29,909 bases of DNA, taken from NCBI GenBank assembly GCA_938014945.1, contig CALLQH010000265.1:1-29909 (forward strand). Direction: 5' to 3'. The stretch is from an uncultured bacterium. Lineage in GTDB: Bacteria; Pseudomonadota; Alphaproteobacteria; SP197. The translations under genes and the position numbers were made by a program. Under the pieces are notes generated by a model that worked only from the letters and a program-made list of their open reading frames with translations, was not told the DNA's origin and did no database searches. Below are positions 23,000 through 29,909 of the stretch, one piece after another (the first letter of the stretch is position 1; every line of letters begins with the position of its first letter).

Positions 23000-23958
23000 G
23001 CGATGCCGTAGGCCGCAGCGCTCGTCACGCCGCGGTGGAAGCGCATCTTGGCCAGGTACTCGCGCGGGTCCTTGGGCGTCACCAGGGCGCCCTCCACGGG
23101 ATGCAGCCAGTCGTAGAGACGGGTCATCAGGAAGCGCAGCGCCGCGCCGCGCGCCAGCAGGGGCAGGGCGGCGAGCTCGGCCTCCTCGAAGGGGCGCACC
23201 TGGCGATAGGCCGCAAGCAGGGCGCGTGCCTTGGTGACGTTGAGCTCCCGGTGGTTCTCGAAGCACCAGGCGTTGAGGCAGATCGCCACGTCGTAGGCAA
23301 AGAGGTCGTTGCAGGCAAAGTAGAAGTCGATGATGCCGGAGAGCCGCGCACCGTCGAAGAAGACGTTGTCGCAGAACAGATCGGCATGGATCACGCCCGA
23401 CGGCAGGTCGCGCGGCCAGCAGGTGGCAAAGGTCGCCAGTTCGTCGGCGATTTCGCCTGCCAGTCCGGGCTCCACCTCGTCGGCGCGCGCGCCGCAGCCC
23501 TCGGCCAGGCGCTGCCAGCCGGCCAGCGAAAGATCGTTTTCGCGGCGGATCTCGAAATCGGCACCCTGAAGGTGCAGCTCGGCAAGCGCACGGCCCACGG
23601 CCGCGCAGTGCTCGGGCGTGGTGCGCCGGGGCGACAGGCCTTTCAGGAAGCTCGCCAGTGCGGCCGGGCGGCCGTTGAGGCGCTTGAGCGCCTGACCCTT
23701 GCGGTCGCGGATGGGCGTGGGGCAGGGCACGCCGCGCGCGGCCAGGTGTTCCATCAGGCCGATGAAAAACGGCAGGTCCTCCTCGCGCACACGCTTTTCG
23801 TAAAGCGTCAGAACATAGGGGCCGGCGTCGGTGAAGACAAAGTAGTTGGAGTTCTCCACGCCCTCGGCGATGCCCTTGAGGGAGACCAGACGGCCGATGT
23901 CGTAGTCGGTCAGGAAGGCCTGCAGGTCTTCGGCGGAGACGTCGGTATAGACGGCCAT
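22996..23958 (-). CDS. thrB: Homoserine kinase, APH-type
   Basis: ATP-dependent kinase that makes O-phosphohomoserine, the substrate of threonine synthase. The 320-aa protein belongs to the aminoglycoside-phosphotransferase-like homoserine kinases found in alphaproteobacteria and pseudomonads, not the GHMP type of E. coli. Catalytic motifs are HADLFCDN (191-198) and the metal-binding IDFYFACND (210-218). The N-terminus MAVYTDVSAEDLQAFL is the normal one for this class. It lies 6 bp after ispH and overlaps rnhA by 4 bp. Its pathway partner thrC is about 4 kb away on the other strand. Confidence 0.96.
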   Translation of the reverse strand: MAVYTDVSAEDLQAFLTDYDIGRLVSLKGIAEGVENSNYFVFTDAGPYVLTLYEKRVREEDLPFFIGLMEHLAARGVPCPTPIRDRKGQALKRLNGRPAALASFLKGLSPRRTTPEHCAAVGRALAELHLQGADFEIRRENDLSLAGWQRLAEGCGARADEVEPGLAGEIADELATFATCWPRDLPSGVIHADLFCDNVFFDGARLSGIIDFYFACNDLFAYDVAICLNAWCFENHRELNVTKARALLAAYRQVRPFEEAELAALPLLARGAALRFLMTRLYDWLHPVEGALVTPKDPREYLAKMRFHRGVTSAAAYGIA

Positions 23959-23964
23959 GGCGCC

Positions 23965-24924
23965 TCAGTCCGCCAGGGCGCGGGGCAGCTTGAAGCTGAC
24001 ATCCTCGCGCGTCACTTCGGTTTCCTCGATGGTGAGGTCGAAGCGTTCGCGCAGGGCCTGCAGGACTTCCTCGACCAGCAGTTCCGGTGCCGATGCGCCG
24101 GCCGTGATGCCAAGCGTGGCAACGCCGGTGAAATCGACCAGATCGAGGTCGGCGCCGCGCTGGATCAGCCCGGCATGGGCCGCACCGGCGACACGGGCGA
24201 CCTCCACCAGGCGCAGCGAGTTCGAGGAATTGGGCGCGCCGATCACCAGGACCATGTCGCAGGCGTGCGCGATCGCCTTCACCGCTTCCTGCCGGTTGGT
24301 CGTGGCGTAGCAGATGTCCTGCTTGTGCGGGCCGCGGATCGCGGGAAAGCGCTCGGTCAGCGCGGCCACGATGGCGATCGTATCGTCCACCGACAGGGTC
24401 GTCTGGGTGATGTAGGCAAGGTTTTCCGGGTCGTCGGGGGCGATGGCGCGGGCGTCCTCGACGCTTTCGACCAGCAGAATCGCGCCCTCGGGCAGCTGGC
24501 CCATGGTGCCGATCACCTCCGGATGCCCGGCGTGGCCGATCAGCACGATCTGGCGCCCCGCGCCGTGATGGCGCGCGGCCTCGTGGTGGACCTTGCTGAC
24601 CAGGGGGCAGGTGGCGTCGAGGTAATAGAGATTGCGCGCTGCGGCATCGGCGGGAACCGCCTTGGGCACGCCATGGGCCGAAAAGATCACCGGGCGGCTG
24701 TCGTCGGGAATCTCGTCGAGTTCCTCGACGAAGACCGCGCCCTTGGCCTCCAGCGACTCGACCACGAAGCGGTTGTGGACGATCTCGTGGCGCACGTAGA
24801 CGGGCCGGCCGTGTTTGGCCAGCGCCTTCTCGACGATCTGGATGGCGCGGTCGACCCCGGCGCAGAATCCGCGCGGGCTGGCAAGCACCACGCGCAGCGG
24901 GGGAAGGCCGTCGGTCTGGCTCAT
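23965..24924 (-). CDS. ispH: 4-hydroxy-3-methylbut-2-enyl diphosphate reductase
   Basis: Iron-sulfur enzyme of the last step of the non-mevalonate isoprenoid pathway, giving isopentenyl and dimethylallyl diphosphate. The 319-aa protein has the three cluster cysteines Cys21 (SPRGFCAGVDRAI), Cys106 (LDATCPLVSKVH) and Cys205 (QDICYATTNRQ), plus the catalytic glutamate segment TQTTLS nearby and the C-terminal GASAPE motif. The start at 24924 gives a short N-terminal extension (MSQTDGLPPL) before the conserved VVLASPRGF. It leads the ispH-thrB-rnhA operon. Its products also feed the polyprenyl chains used by UbiA and CtaB in this window. Confidence 0.97.
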   Translation of the reverse strand: MSQTDGLPPLRVVLASPRGFCAGVDRAIQIVEKALAKHGRPVYVRHEIVHNRFVVESLEAKGAVFVEELDEIPDDSRPVIFSAHGVPKAVPADAAARNLYYLDATCPLVSKVHHEAARHHGAGRQIVLIGHAGHPEVIGTMGQLPEGAILLVESVEDARAIAPDDPENLAYITQTTLSVDDTIAIVAALTERFPAIRGPHKQDICYATTNRQEAVKAIAHACDMVLVIGAPNSSNSLRLVEVARVAGAAHAGLIQRGADLDLVDFTGVATLGITAGASAPELLVEEVLQALRERFDLTIEETEVTREDVSFKLPRALAD

Positions 24925-25139
24925 GTCGTATCGCGCCTGATCGCTGGGTCCGGGGTCTCGCCCCATACCATGGCAGGCGCGCCCGCGCCACGCCCGCGGC
25001 GGGCTTCTAAGCCCTTGAAACAGGGCCGTTTCATGGCATTGCCACGGGATGTCTGCTTTCCCTTCCGCTGCGATCCGCTTTAGAGTGCGCCGCGGCGGGC
25101 CGGCACGTCCGCCCCAGGCAATCAAGGAAAGGGCAAGGC
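24925..25139. other. Divergent intergenic region, ispH to CDGSH gene
   Basis: The 215 bp hold no gene that I can support. Two perfect short palindromes lie close together near the middle: GGGCTT-CT-AAGCCC (25001-25014) and TGAAAC-AGGGCC-GTTTCA (25015-25032). They lie where promoters for both directions would be expected and could be operators. A weak promoter-like pair for the plus strand is CTTTCC (25056-25061) and TTTAGA (25079-25084), 17 bp apart. None of this is proven by the sequence. Confidence 0.4.
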
Positions 25140-25382
25140 ATGAGCGACGACGTGGTGATCGCGCAGAAATCCCCCTACAAGGCGGAACTGAAAAAGGGCC
25201 AGCGCTATTTCTGGTGCGCCTGCGGCAAGAGCGCCAAGCAGCCTTATTGCGACGGCTCGCACAAGGGCAGCGGCGTCTCGCCCATCGGCTTCGTGGCCGA
25301 GGAGGACAAGACCGCCTGGCTGTGCGGCTGCAAGCACACCGCCGGCAAGCCCTTCTGCGACGGGACCCACAGCAAGCTTTGA
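25140..25382 (+). CDS. Double CDGSH-type iron-sulfur protein
   Basis: The 80-aa soluble protein carries two CDGSH motifs in tandem. The first has Cys26, Cys28, Cys37 and His41 (CACGKSAKQPYCDGSH); the second has Cys62, Cys64, Cys73 and His77 (CGCKHTAGKPFCDGTH). Each set of three cysteines and one histidine binds a labile, redox-active 2Fe-2S cluster of the mitoNEET kind. There is no membrane anchor. It has a good ribosome binding site (AAGGAAAGGG, about 25126-25135). It is followed by an exported protein gene after 42 bp. Proposed roles of the family are electron or cluster transfer and redox sensing; which applies here is unknown. Confidence 0.95.
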   Translation: MSDDVVIAQKSPYKAELKKGQRYFWCACGKSAKQPYCDGSHKGSGVSPIGFVAEEDKTAWLCGCKHTAGKPFCDGTHSKL

Positions 25383-25424
25383 GTTTTGAGCTTTGATCGC
25401 CGGAGCAAGCAGGATGCGCCATTC

Positions 25425-25976
25425 ATGATCGTTTCGCGTTACATGCGGCGGGGGCTTCAGGCTCTTGCGGCCGGCCTTCTGCTGCTTGGCACGGGCTGCG
25501 GCAGCCGCGACATCCAGGTCTCCGTGCTGACCTGCACGCAGGTCTTTCTGGTCCAGGACGCCACCCATCTGGTCGATTACGCTCCCGGCAGCGGCACCGA
25601 CCTGATCGACGTGCGCTACGATGCCCGCATCATCAGCGTGGAATGGCTCTGCACCTTCCTGACCGACGAGAACCGCGTCGAGATGGAGGTTCGCTTCGGC
25701 ATGCGCGCGATGATGGGCCCGGCGGCCACCGAGTCGCAGACGCGCTTCCCCTATTTCGTGGTGGTCGAAGATCCCGACGGCAACATCATCGCCAAGCAGG
25801 TCTTCGGCATCGACATCGGATTCCCCGGCAATGCGCTGGAGATCGGCCATATCGAATCGGTGTTCCAGAAGCTGACCTATTCGAGCCTGGCGCGCGCGGC
25901 CGAGTACACCGTCTACATCGGCTTCCAGCTCACGCCCGAACAGCTCGCACAGGTGCGATCGGGCAAGGGGCAATAG
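25425..25976 (+). CDS. Exported protein, probable lipoprotein, function unknown
   Basis: I do not recognise a family. The 183-aa product begins MIVSRYMRRGLQALAAGLLL and continues LGTGCGSRD: a short basic head, a hydrophobic stretch and a cysteine where a lipobox would end (LGTGC). The residue three before the Cys is Gly, so the lipobox is imperfect and plain secretion is possible. After processing, the 155-residue domain is mixed alpha/beta with a central FPYFVVVEDPDGNIIAKQVF stretch and a GFQLTPEQL ending, which looks like a beta-sandwich. Two further cysteines (TCTQ and WLCTF) might pair. Starts at 25425 and 25443 are both possible; I chose the first. It may be cotranscribed with the CDGSH gene. 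Confidence 0.7.
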   Translation: MIVSRYMRRGLQALAAGLLLLGTGCGSRDIQVSVLTCTQVFLVQDATHLVDYAPGSGTDLIDVRYDARIISVEWLCTFLTDENRVEMEVRFGMRAMMGPAATESQTRFPYFVVVEDPDGNIIAKQVFGIDIGFPGNALEIGHIESVFQKLTYSSLARAAEYTVYIGFQLTPEQLAQVRSGKGQ

Positions 25977-26001
25977 AAGCCCGCGAAATCGACAAGCACG
26001 G

Positions 26002-26030
26002 TTGACCGCTCCGGCGCGCCCGCCCATGCT
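26002..26030 (+). promoter_or_regulatory. Probable promoter of the glycine cleavage operon
   Basis: TTGACC (26002-26007) and CATGCT (26025-26030) are 17 bp apart. The expected transcription start near 26037 lies about a dozen bases before the first riboswitch helix, which is the placement a riboswitch leader needs. Confidence 0.5.
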
Positions 26031-26048
26031 TGCCGCCTGCCGCTGAAC

Positions 26049-26230
26049 CCTGCGGGAGAGACCGGCCATGCCGGCGCCGAAGGAGCAACCAGCCCCGGAA
26101 ACTCTCAGGCCCATGAACCGCAGGGGAATGGCCGCTCTGGAAAGCGGATGGCGTCGCAAGCGGCGCTGTCTCACCGAAGGGGAAAGCCGGTATCTGCCGG
26201 CGATGCTCTCAGGTCCCGGGACAGAGGGGG
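26049..26230 (+). ncRNA. Tandem glycine riboswitch (gcvT motif)
   Basis: Two glycine aptamers lie head to tail upstream of gcvT. Aptamer I runs 26049-26124: P1 pairs CCTGCGG with CCGCAGG and encloses GGGAGAGA, GCCGAAGGAGCAA and AAACTCTCAGG, the standard conserved blocks. Aptamer II runs about 26133-26230: P1 pairs CTCTG (26135-26139) with CAGAG (26222-26226) and encloses CACCGAAGGGGAAA, GCTCTCAGG and GGACAGAGG. The family senses glycine and usually turns on glycine breakdown when glycine is plentiful. Downstream, CCGA-CTGT-TCGG (26264-26275) can cover part of the GGGAG ribosome binding site (26274-26278) of gcvT, so control of translation is likely. Confidence 0.93.
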
Positions 26231-26285
26231 CTGCCGCCGACGCGATCCTCGCGCCGGGGCAAGCCGACTGTTCGGGAGTGCCATC

Positions 26286-27413
26286 GTGAGCGACGACGCC
26301 GACCTGAAGCATACGCCGCTTGATGCCCTCCACCGGGAGCTTGGCGCGCGCATGGTGCCCTTTGCGGGTTACGCCATGCCGGTGCAGTACCCCAGCGGCA
26401 TCCTCGCCGAACACCAGCACACGCGCACCGCCGCAGGCCTTTTCGACGTCTCCCACATGGGCCAGGTGCGCCTGACGGCCAAGGGCGGCAAGCCGCGCCA
26501 GGAGGCTGCCCGCGCGCTCGAGGCCCTCGTGCCCGCCGCCCTCCAGGATCTCGAACCCGGGCGCATGCGCTACACCCAGTTCACCAACGAGACGGGCGGC
26601 ATCCTCGACGACCTGATGGTGACCGCCATGGGCGATCACCTGGGCCTGGTGGTCAACGCCGGCTGCAAGGACGGCGACATCGCCCATCTGCGCGCGCACC
26701 TCTCTGACACCTGCGAGATCGAATACATGGAGAGCCGCGCCCTGCTCGCCCTGCAGGGGCCGAAGGCGGTGGCGGTCTTTTCCCGTTTCGTGCCGCAGGT
26801 CGCCGAGCTTGCCTTCATGCAGGCCGCGACCTGGACCTTCGAGGGCGAGCGCCTGCAGATTTCCCGTTCCGGCTACACGGGCGAGGACGGGCTGGAGATC
26901 TCCGTGCCGGGCCATGCCGCCGAATCCCTGGCGCGCCGCCTGCTGGCGGAGGAGGAGGTTCTGCCCATCGGACTTGGTGCGCGCGACAGCCTGCGCCTGG
27001 AAGCCGGGCTCTGCCTCTACGGCCACGACATCGACACCACCACCACGCCGGTCGAGGCAGGGCTCACCTGGTCGATCCAGAAGGCGCGGCGCAGCGGCGG
27101 CGGTTATCCCGGCGCCGAGATCATCGCCCGCCAGATTGCCGAGGGTCCTGCGCGCAAGCGGGTCGGCATCCGGCCCGAGGGGCGCGCGCCGGTGCGCGAG
27201 GGTGCGGCGATTCGTCTGCCGGGCGGGGAAACCATCGGCGCCGTTACCAGCGGCGGCTTCGGCGCCACCGCGGGCGGCCCGGTCGCCATGGGCTATGTCG
27301 CGGCCGGGCACGCCGCCGTCGGTCAGGCCCTGGAACTCGAACTGCGGGGCAGGGCGGTGGCGGCCGAGATTGTCGCACTGCCCTTCGTGCCCCAGCGTTA
27401 CCATCGCAACTGA
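26286..27413 (+). CDS. gcvT: Aminomethyltransferase (glycine cleavage T protein)
   Basis: T protein of the glycine cleavage system; it moves the methylene unit from the aminomethyl-lipoyl arm of GcvH to tetrahydrofolate and releases ammonia. The 375-aa protein has the N-terminal TPLDALHRELGARMVPFAGY, the FDVSHMGQVRL motif, the QFTNETGGILDDLMVT folate-site segment with catalytic Asp in GGILDD, and SRSGYTGEDGLEIS. The length is normal. It starts with GTG at 26286, seven bases after GGGAG; the open frame upstream runs through the riboswitch and is not coding. gcvH follows after 30 bp. Confidence 0.97.
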   Translation: MSDDADLKHTPLDALHRELGARMVPFAGYAMPVQYPSGILAEHQHTRTAAGLFDVSHMGQVRLTAKGGKPRQEAARALEALVPAALQDLEPGRMRYTQFTNETGGILDDLMVTAMGDHLGLVVNAGCKDGDIAHLRAHLSDTCEIEYMESRALLALQGPKAVAVFSRFVPQVAELAFMQAATWTFEGERLQISRSGYTGEDGLEISVPGHAAESLARRLLAEEEVLPIGLGARDSLRLEAGLCLYGHDIDTTTTPVEAGLTWSIQKARRSGGGYPGAEIIARQIAEGPARKRVGIRPEGRAPVREGAAIRLPGGETIGAVTSGGFGATAGGPVAMGYVAAGHAAVGQALELELRGRAVAAEIVALPFVPQRYHRN

Positions 27414-27443
27414 AACAACCAGCACCCTCAGGGAGACGAACGG

Positions 27444-27821
27444 ATGAGCGACCGGCTCTACACCAAGGACCACGAATGGGTCGATGTCGACGGCGACATC
27501 GCCACGGTCGGGATTTCCGACCACGCCCAGGAGCAGCTTGGCGACGTGGTCTTTGTCGAGCTGCCCGAGGTGGGCCGCGCGGTGGCACAGAACGAGGACG
27601 CGGCCGTGGTCGAGTCGGTGAAGGCCGCCAGTGAGGTCTATGCCCCGCTCTCGGGCGAGGTGGTCGAGGTCAACGAGATGCTGGCCGAGGATCCCGCCCA
27701 GGTGAACGCGGACCCCTATGGCATGGGCTGGTTCATGCGCATCCGCATCGATGATCCTTCCGAGCTCGACGATCTGATGGACGAGGAGGCCTACAAGGAC
27801 TTCCTGGCGGATCTCGAGTGA
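27444..27821 (+). CDS. gcvH: Glycine cleavage system H protein
   Basis: Small lipoyl carrier that shuttles the aminomethyl group between the P, T and L proteins. The 125-aa length is typical. The N-terminus RLYTKDHEWVDVDGDIATVG is a family hallmark and the lipoyl-bearing lysine is Lys60 in VVESVKAASE. The surrounding ISDHAQEQLGDVVFVELPEVG and PYGMGWFMRI blocks are intact. It has an AGGGAGA site just upstream of the ATG at 27444. Its stop shares one base with the start of gcvPA (TGATG). The L protein (lipoamide dehydrogenase) is not in the window. Confidence 0.97.
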   Translation: MSDRLYTKDHEWVDVDGDIATVGISDHAQEQLGDVVFVELPEVGRAVAQNEDAAVVESVKAASEVYAPLSGEVVEVNEMLAEDPAQVNADPYGMGWFMRIRIDDPSELDDLMDEEAYKDFLADLE

Positions 27822-29167
27822 TGCGCTACCTGCCGCAGACCGACGACGACCGTGCGGCGATGCTGGCGGCAATCAGCGCCGCCGGCATCGATGACCTCTA
27901 TGTCGATGTGCCGCGTTCGGCCTGGCGCGACGGCCTGGTCGACCTGCCGCTCCATCAGGGCGAGATGCAGGTGGAGCGGGCGCTGGCCGCCATGGCGGCA
28001 AGGAACCTGCACGGCGGCAACGCGCCCTTCTTCCTGGGCTGCGGCAGTTATCGCCATCACATCCCCGCCAGCGTCGATGCCCTGATCCAGCGCGGCGAGT
28101 TCCTCACCTCCTACACGCCCTACCAGCCGGAGGTGAGCCAGGGCACGCTGCAGATGCTCTTCGAGTTCCAGACCATGGTCGCCATGCTGACCGGCATGGA
28201 GGTCGCCAACGCCTCCATGTACGACGGCGCCAGCGGCACCGCCGAGGCGGTGCTGATGGCCAACCGCGTCACCCGGCGCAAGCGCGCGGTGCTTTCGGGC
28301 GGCCTGCATCCCCACTACCGCGAGACCGTGGAGACCTACGCCCGCTACGGCGAGTTCGAGATCGTCAGCCGCACGCCGTCGCCCGATGGCCGCGACGACC
28401 TGATCGACGCCATCGACGAAACGACAAGCTGTGTCGTGGTGCAGACGCCCGACCTCTTCGGCCGTCCGCGCGACCTGACGAAGATCGCCGAGGCCTGCCA
28501 TGCCGCCGGCGCCCTGCTGGTCGCCGTGGTGACGGAGGTGGTCTCGCTCGGCATCCTGACGCCGCCGGGCGCCATGGGCGCCGACATCGTCGTCTGCGAG
28601 GGCCAGTCGCTGGGCAATCCCATGGGCTTCGGTGGCCCCTATGTCGGCCTCTTTGCCACGAAGGCGAAGTACCTGCGCCAGATGCCCGGCCGCCTTGCGG
28701 GCCAGACCACCGATACGGAGGGACGGCGCGGCTGGGTGCTCACCCTGTCGACGCGCGAGCAGCACATCCGCCGCGAGAAGGCGACCAGCAACATCTGCAC
28801 GAACTCCGGCCTCTGCGCGCTCGCCTTCACCATCCATCTCGCCCTGCTGGGCGAGGAGGGCTTCACGCGCCTTGCCCGCCTCAACCACGAGGCCGCCCAG
28901 CGCGCGGCCGAACGGCTGGCGCAGGTGAAGGGTGTCGAGGTGCTCAACGAGACCTTCTTCAACGAATTCACCCTGCGCCTGCCCCGCCCGGCGATCGGTG
29001 TCGTCGAGGACCTGGCGCAGCGCGGCATCCTCGCCGGCGTGCCGCTGGCGCGTTTCCATCCCGATGATCCCGGCCTTTCGGACCTGCTGGTCATCGCGGC
29101 CACCGAGATGACGAGCGAAGCGGAAATCGAGACGCTCGCCGTGGGCCTTGCGGAGGTGCTGGCATGA
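27821..29167 (+). CDS. gcvPA: Glycine dehydrogenase (decarboxylating) subunit 1
   Basis: N-terminal half of the split P protein, which with GcvPB decarboxylates glycine and passes the aminomethyl group to GcvH. The 448-aa protein has the usual MRYLPQTDDDRAAMLAAI start, GSYRHHIPASVDALIQRGEF, TSYTPYQPEVSQGTLQMLFE and the NASMYDGASGTAEA PLP-fold segment; the PLP lysine itself belongs to the partner subunit. I chose ATG 27821 over the GTG at 27818 because it gives the exact family N-terminus and a TGATG junction with gcvH. It overlaps gcvPB by 4 bp. Confidence 0.96.
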   Translation: MRYLPQTDDDRAAMLAAISAAGIDDLYVDVPRSAWRDGLVDLPLHQGEMQVERALAAMAARNLHGGNAPFFLGCGSYRHHIPASVDALIQRGEFLTSYTPYQPEVSQGTLQMLFEFQTMVAMLTGMEVANASMYDGASGTAEAVLMANRVTRRKRAVLSGGLHPHYRETVETYARYGEFEIVSRTPSPDGRDDLIDAIDETTSCVVVQTPDLFGRPRDLTKIAEACHAAGALLVAVVTEVVSLGILTPPGAMGADIVVCEGQSLGNPMGFGGPYVGLFATKAKYLRQMPGRLAGQTTDTEGRRGWVLTLSTREQHIRREKATSNICTNSGLCALAFTIHLALLGEEGFTRLARLNHEAAQRAAERLAQVKGVEVLNETFFNEFTLRLPRPAIGVVEDLAQRGILAGVPLARFHPDDPGLSDLLVIAATEMTSEAEIETLAVGLAEVLA

Positions 29168-29909
29168 CCACGACATCGGGCAACCGCGGGCTGGTGATGG
29201 AGGAACCCCTGCTCTTCGAGCAGGACGCGCCGGGGCGCTGCGGCGTCGACCTGGAGGCGCCGGAGGGCCGCCCGCTGAAGCTCGGCGGGCTGGAGCGCAA
29301 GGGCGCCATCGGCCTGCCGGGGCTCGCCGAGCCGCAGGTGGTGCGTCACTTCACCCGCCTGTCGCAGAAGAACTACGCCATCGATGCCGGTTTCTATCCG
29401 CTGGGTTCGTGCACCATGAAGCACAACCCGCGCCTCAACGAAAAGGCCGTGCGGATGCCGGGGTTCGCCCTTGCCCATCCCCTGCAGCCCGAATCGAGCG
29501 TGCAGGGGGCGCTGGAGCTGATCGCCACGCTCGCCCACTGGCTGACGACGCTGACCGGCATGCCCGGTGTTGCCATGTCGCCGGCGGCGGGCGCCCATGG
29601 CGAGCTGGCGGGCCTGATGACCATCCGCGCCGCGCTCACCGCGCGGGGCGATGCCAGGAAGAAGGTGCTGGTGCCCGAATCGGCCCACGGCACCAACCCG
29701 GCGACCGCCACCCTGTGCGACTACGCGGTGGAGGCGATTCCGGCCAACGAGCGCGGGCGCATCGACATCGAGGCGCTGAAGGAAGCGCTGGACGAGGATG
29801 TCGCCGCCCTGATGCTGACCAACCCCAACACCTGCGGCCTGTTCGAGGACGAGATCGTCGAGGTCGCGCGGCTGGTGCACGAGGCGGGTGCGTTCTTCTA
29901 CGGCGACGG
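29164..29909 (+). CDS. gcvPB: Glycine dehydrogenase (decarboxylating) subunit 2, C-terminus cut by window edge
   Basis: C-terminal half of the split P protein, which carries the PLP cofactor. The visible 248 codons begin MTTTSGNRGLVMEEPLLFEQ. They contain HFTRLSQKNYAIDAGFYPLG, the SCTMKHNPRLNE motif, MSPAAGAHGELAGLMTIRAA, VPESAHGTNPATA and LMLTNPNTCGLFE, all typical of the subunit. The PLP lysine and the C-terminal part lie beyond the right edge. The ATG lies inside the gcvPA stop (ATGA, 29164-29167), so the two subunits are probably made together. Confidence 0.95.
   Translation, partial: MTTTSGNRGLVMEEPLLFEQDAPGRCGVDLEAPEGRPLKLGGLERKGAIGLPGLAEPQVVRHFTRLSQKNYAIDAGFYPLGSCTMKHNPRLNEKAVRMPGFALAHPLQPESSVQGALELIATLAHWLTTLTGMPGVAMSPAAGAHGELAGLMTIRAALTARGDARKKVLVPESAHGTNPATATLCDYAVEAIPANERGRIDIEALKEALDEDVAALMLTNPNTCGLFEDEIVEVARLVHEAGAFFYGD

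Noticed and set aside
22550..24991. One 813-codon minus-strand open frame covering ispH, thrB and rnhA
   Set aside because: Only its last part is the real rnhA; the upstream portion is an out-of-frame reading of ispH and thrB, which have intact catalytic residues in other frames.
26148..26285. A longer GcvT starting inside the riboswitch
   Set aside because: The extra residues would be translated from the second aptamer, and GTG 26286 has a proper ribosome binding site.
27818..29909. gcvPA and gcvPB as a frameshifted single gcvP
   Set aside because: The split form is a well-known natural arrangement; each half has its own normal N-terminus and the junction is a clean ATGA overlap.

Overview
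The window is one continuous piece of chromosome from a high-GC alphaproteobacterium, probably of the Rhodospirillales or a related order; the genus cannot be read from the sequence. The evidence is the ubiA-rsmE-gshA neighbourhood, the long aa3-type cytochrome oxidase operon with ctaB, a tiny ORF, ctaG, ctaE, a DUF983 gene and SURF1 running into thrC and an M16 peptidase, the ispH-thrB-rnhA operon, and a split glycine dehydrogenase (gcvPA/gcvPB). I see no transposase, integrase, phage gene, CRISPR array, tRNA or rRNA. Gene density is very high, with many 1-4 bp start/stop overlaps.

Layout. 1-1185 (-): amidase, cut by the window edge. 1267-3194 (+): a membrane protein with an internal duplication, coupled to a YGSN-motif protein. 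3210-4118 (-): ubiA, divergent from rsmE (4161-4883, +), then gshA (4950-6311, +). 6362-8342 (+): a compact three-gene unit made of a fusion protein (cysteine-less peroxiredoxin-like domain plus 2-oxoglutarate/Fe(II) dioxygenase) and two RidA-family paralogues that both lack the usual catalytic arginine. 8366-8480: a nested 38-bp inverted-repeat element. 8528-9961 (-): tldD. 10248-21109 (+): ctaC, ctaD, ctaB, 39-aa ORF, ctaG, ctaE, DUF983, SURF1, M32 carboxypeptidase, thrC, M16 peptidase and a GNAT acetyltransferase, largely contiguous. 21107-21243: two long hairpins holding both stop codons of a convergent gene pair. 21243-21818 (-): YqgE family, divergent from a PRX5-type peroxiredoxin (22000-22482, +). 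22550-24924 (-): ispH, thrB, rnhA. 25140-25976 (+): double-CDGSH iron-sulfur protein and an unrecognised exported protein. 26002-29909 (+): promoter, tandem glycine riboswitch, gcvT, gcvH, gcvPA and gcvPB (cut by the window edge).

How the genes work together. The centre builds cytochrome c oxidase: subunits I-III, heme A chemistry (CtaB makes heme O; SURF1 aids heme A insertion), CuB delivery (CtaG), with ubiquinone precursor prenylation (UbiA) nearby. Two threonine genes, thrC and thrB, sit in separate operons. The right end is a glycine-induced glycine cleavage operon. Thiol and redox functions recur (gshA, PRX5, CDGSH, Prx-like/2OG fusion). The least explained pieces are the Prx-like/2OG-RidA-RidA unit, the duplicated membrane protein with its YGSN partner, the exported protein at 25425-25976 and the palindromic elements in convergent gaps.
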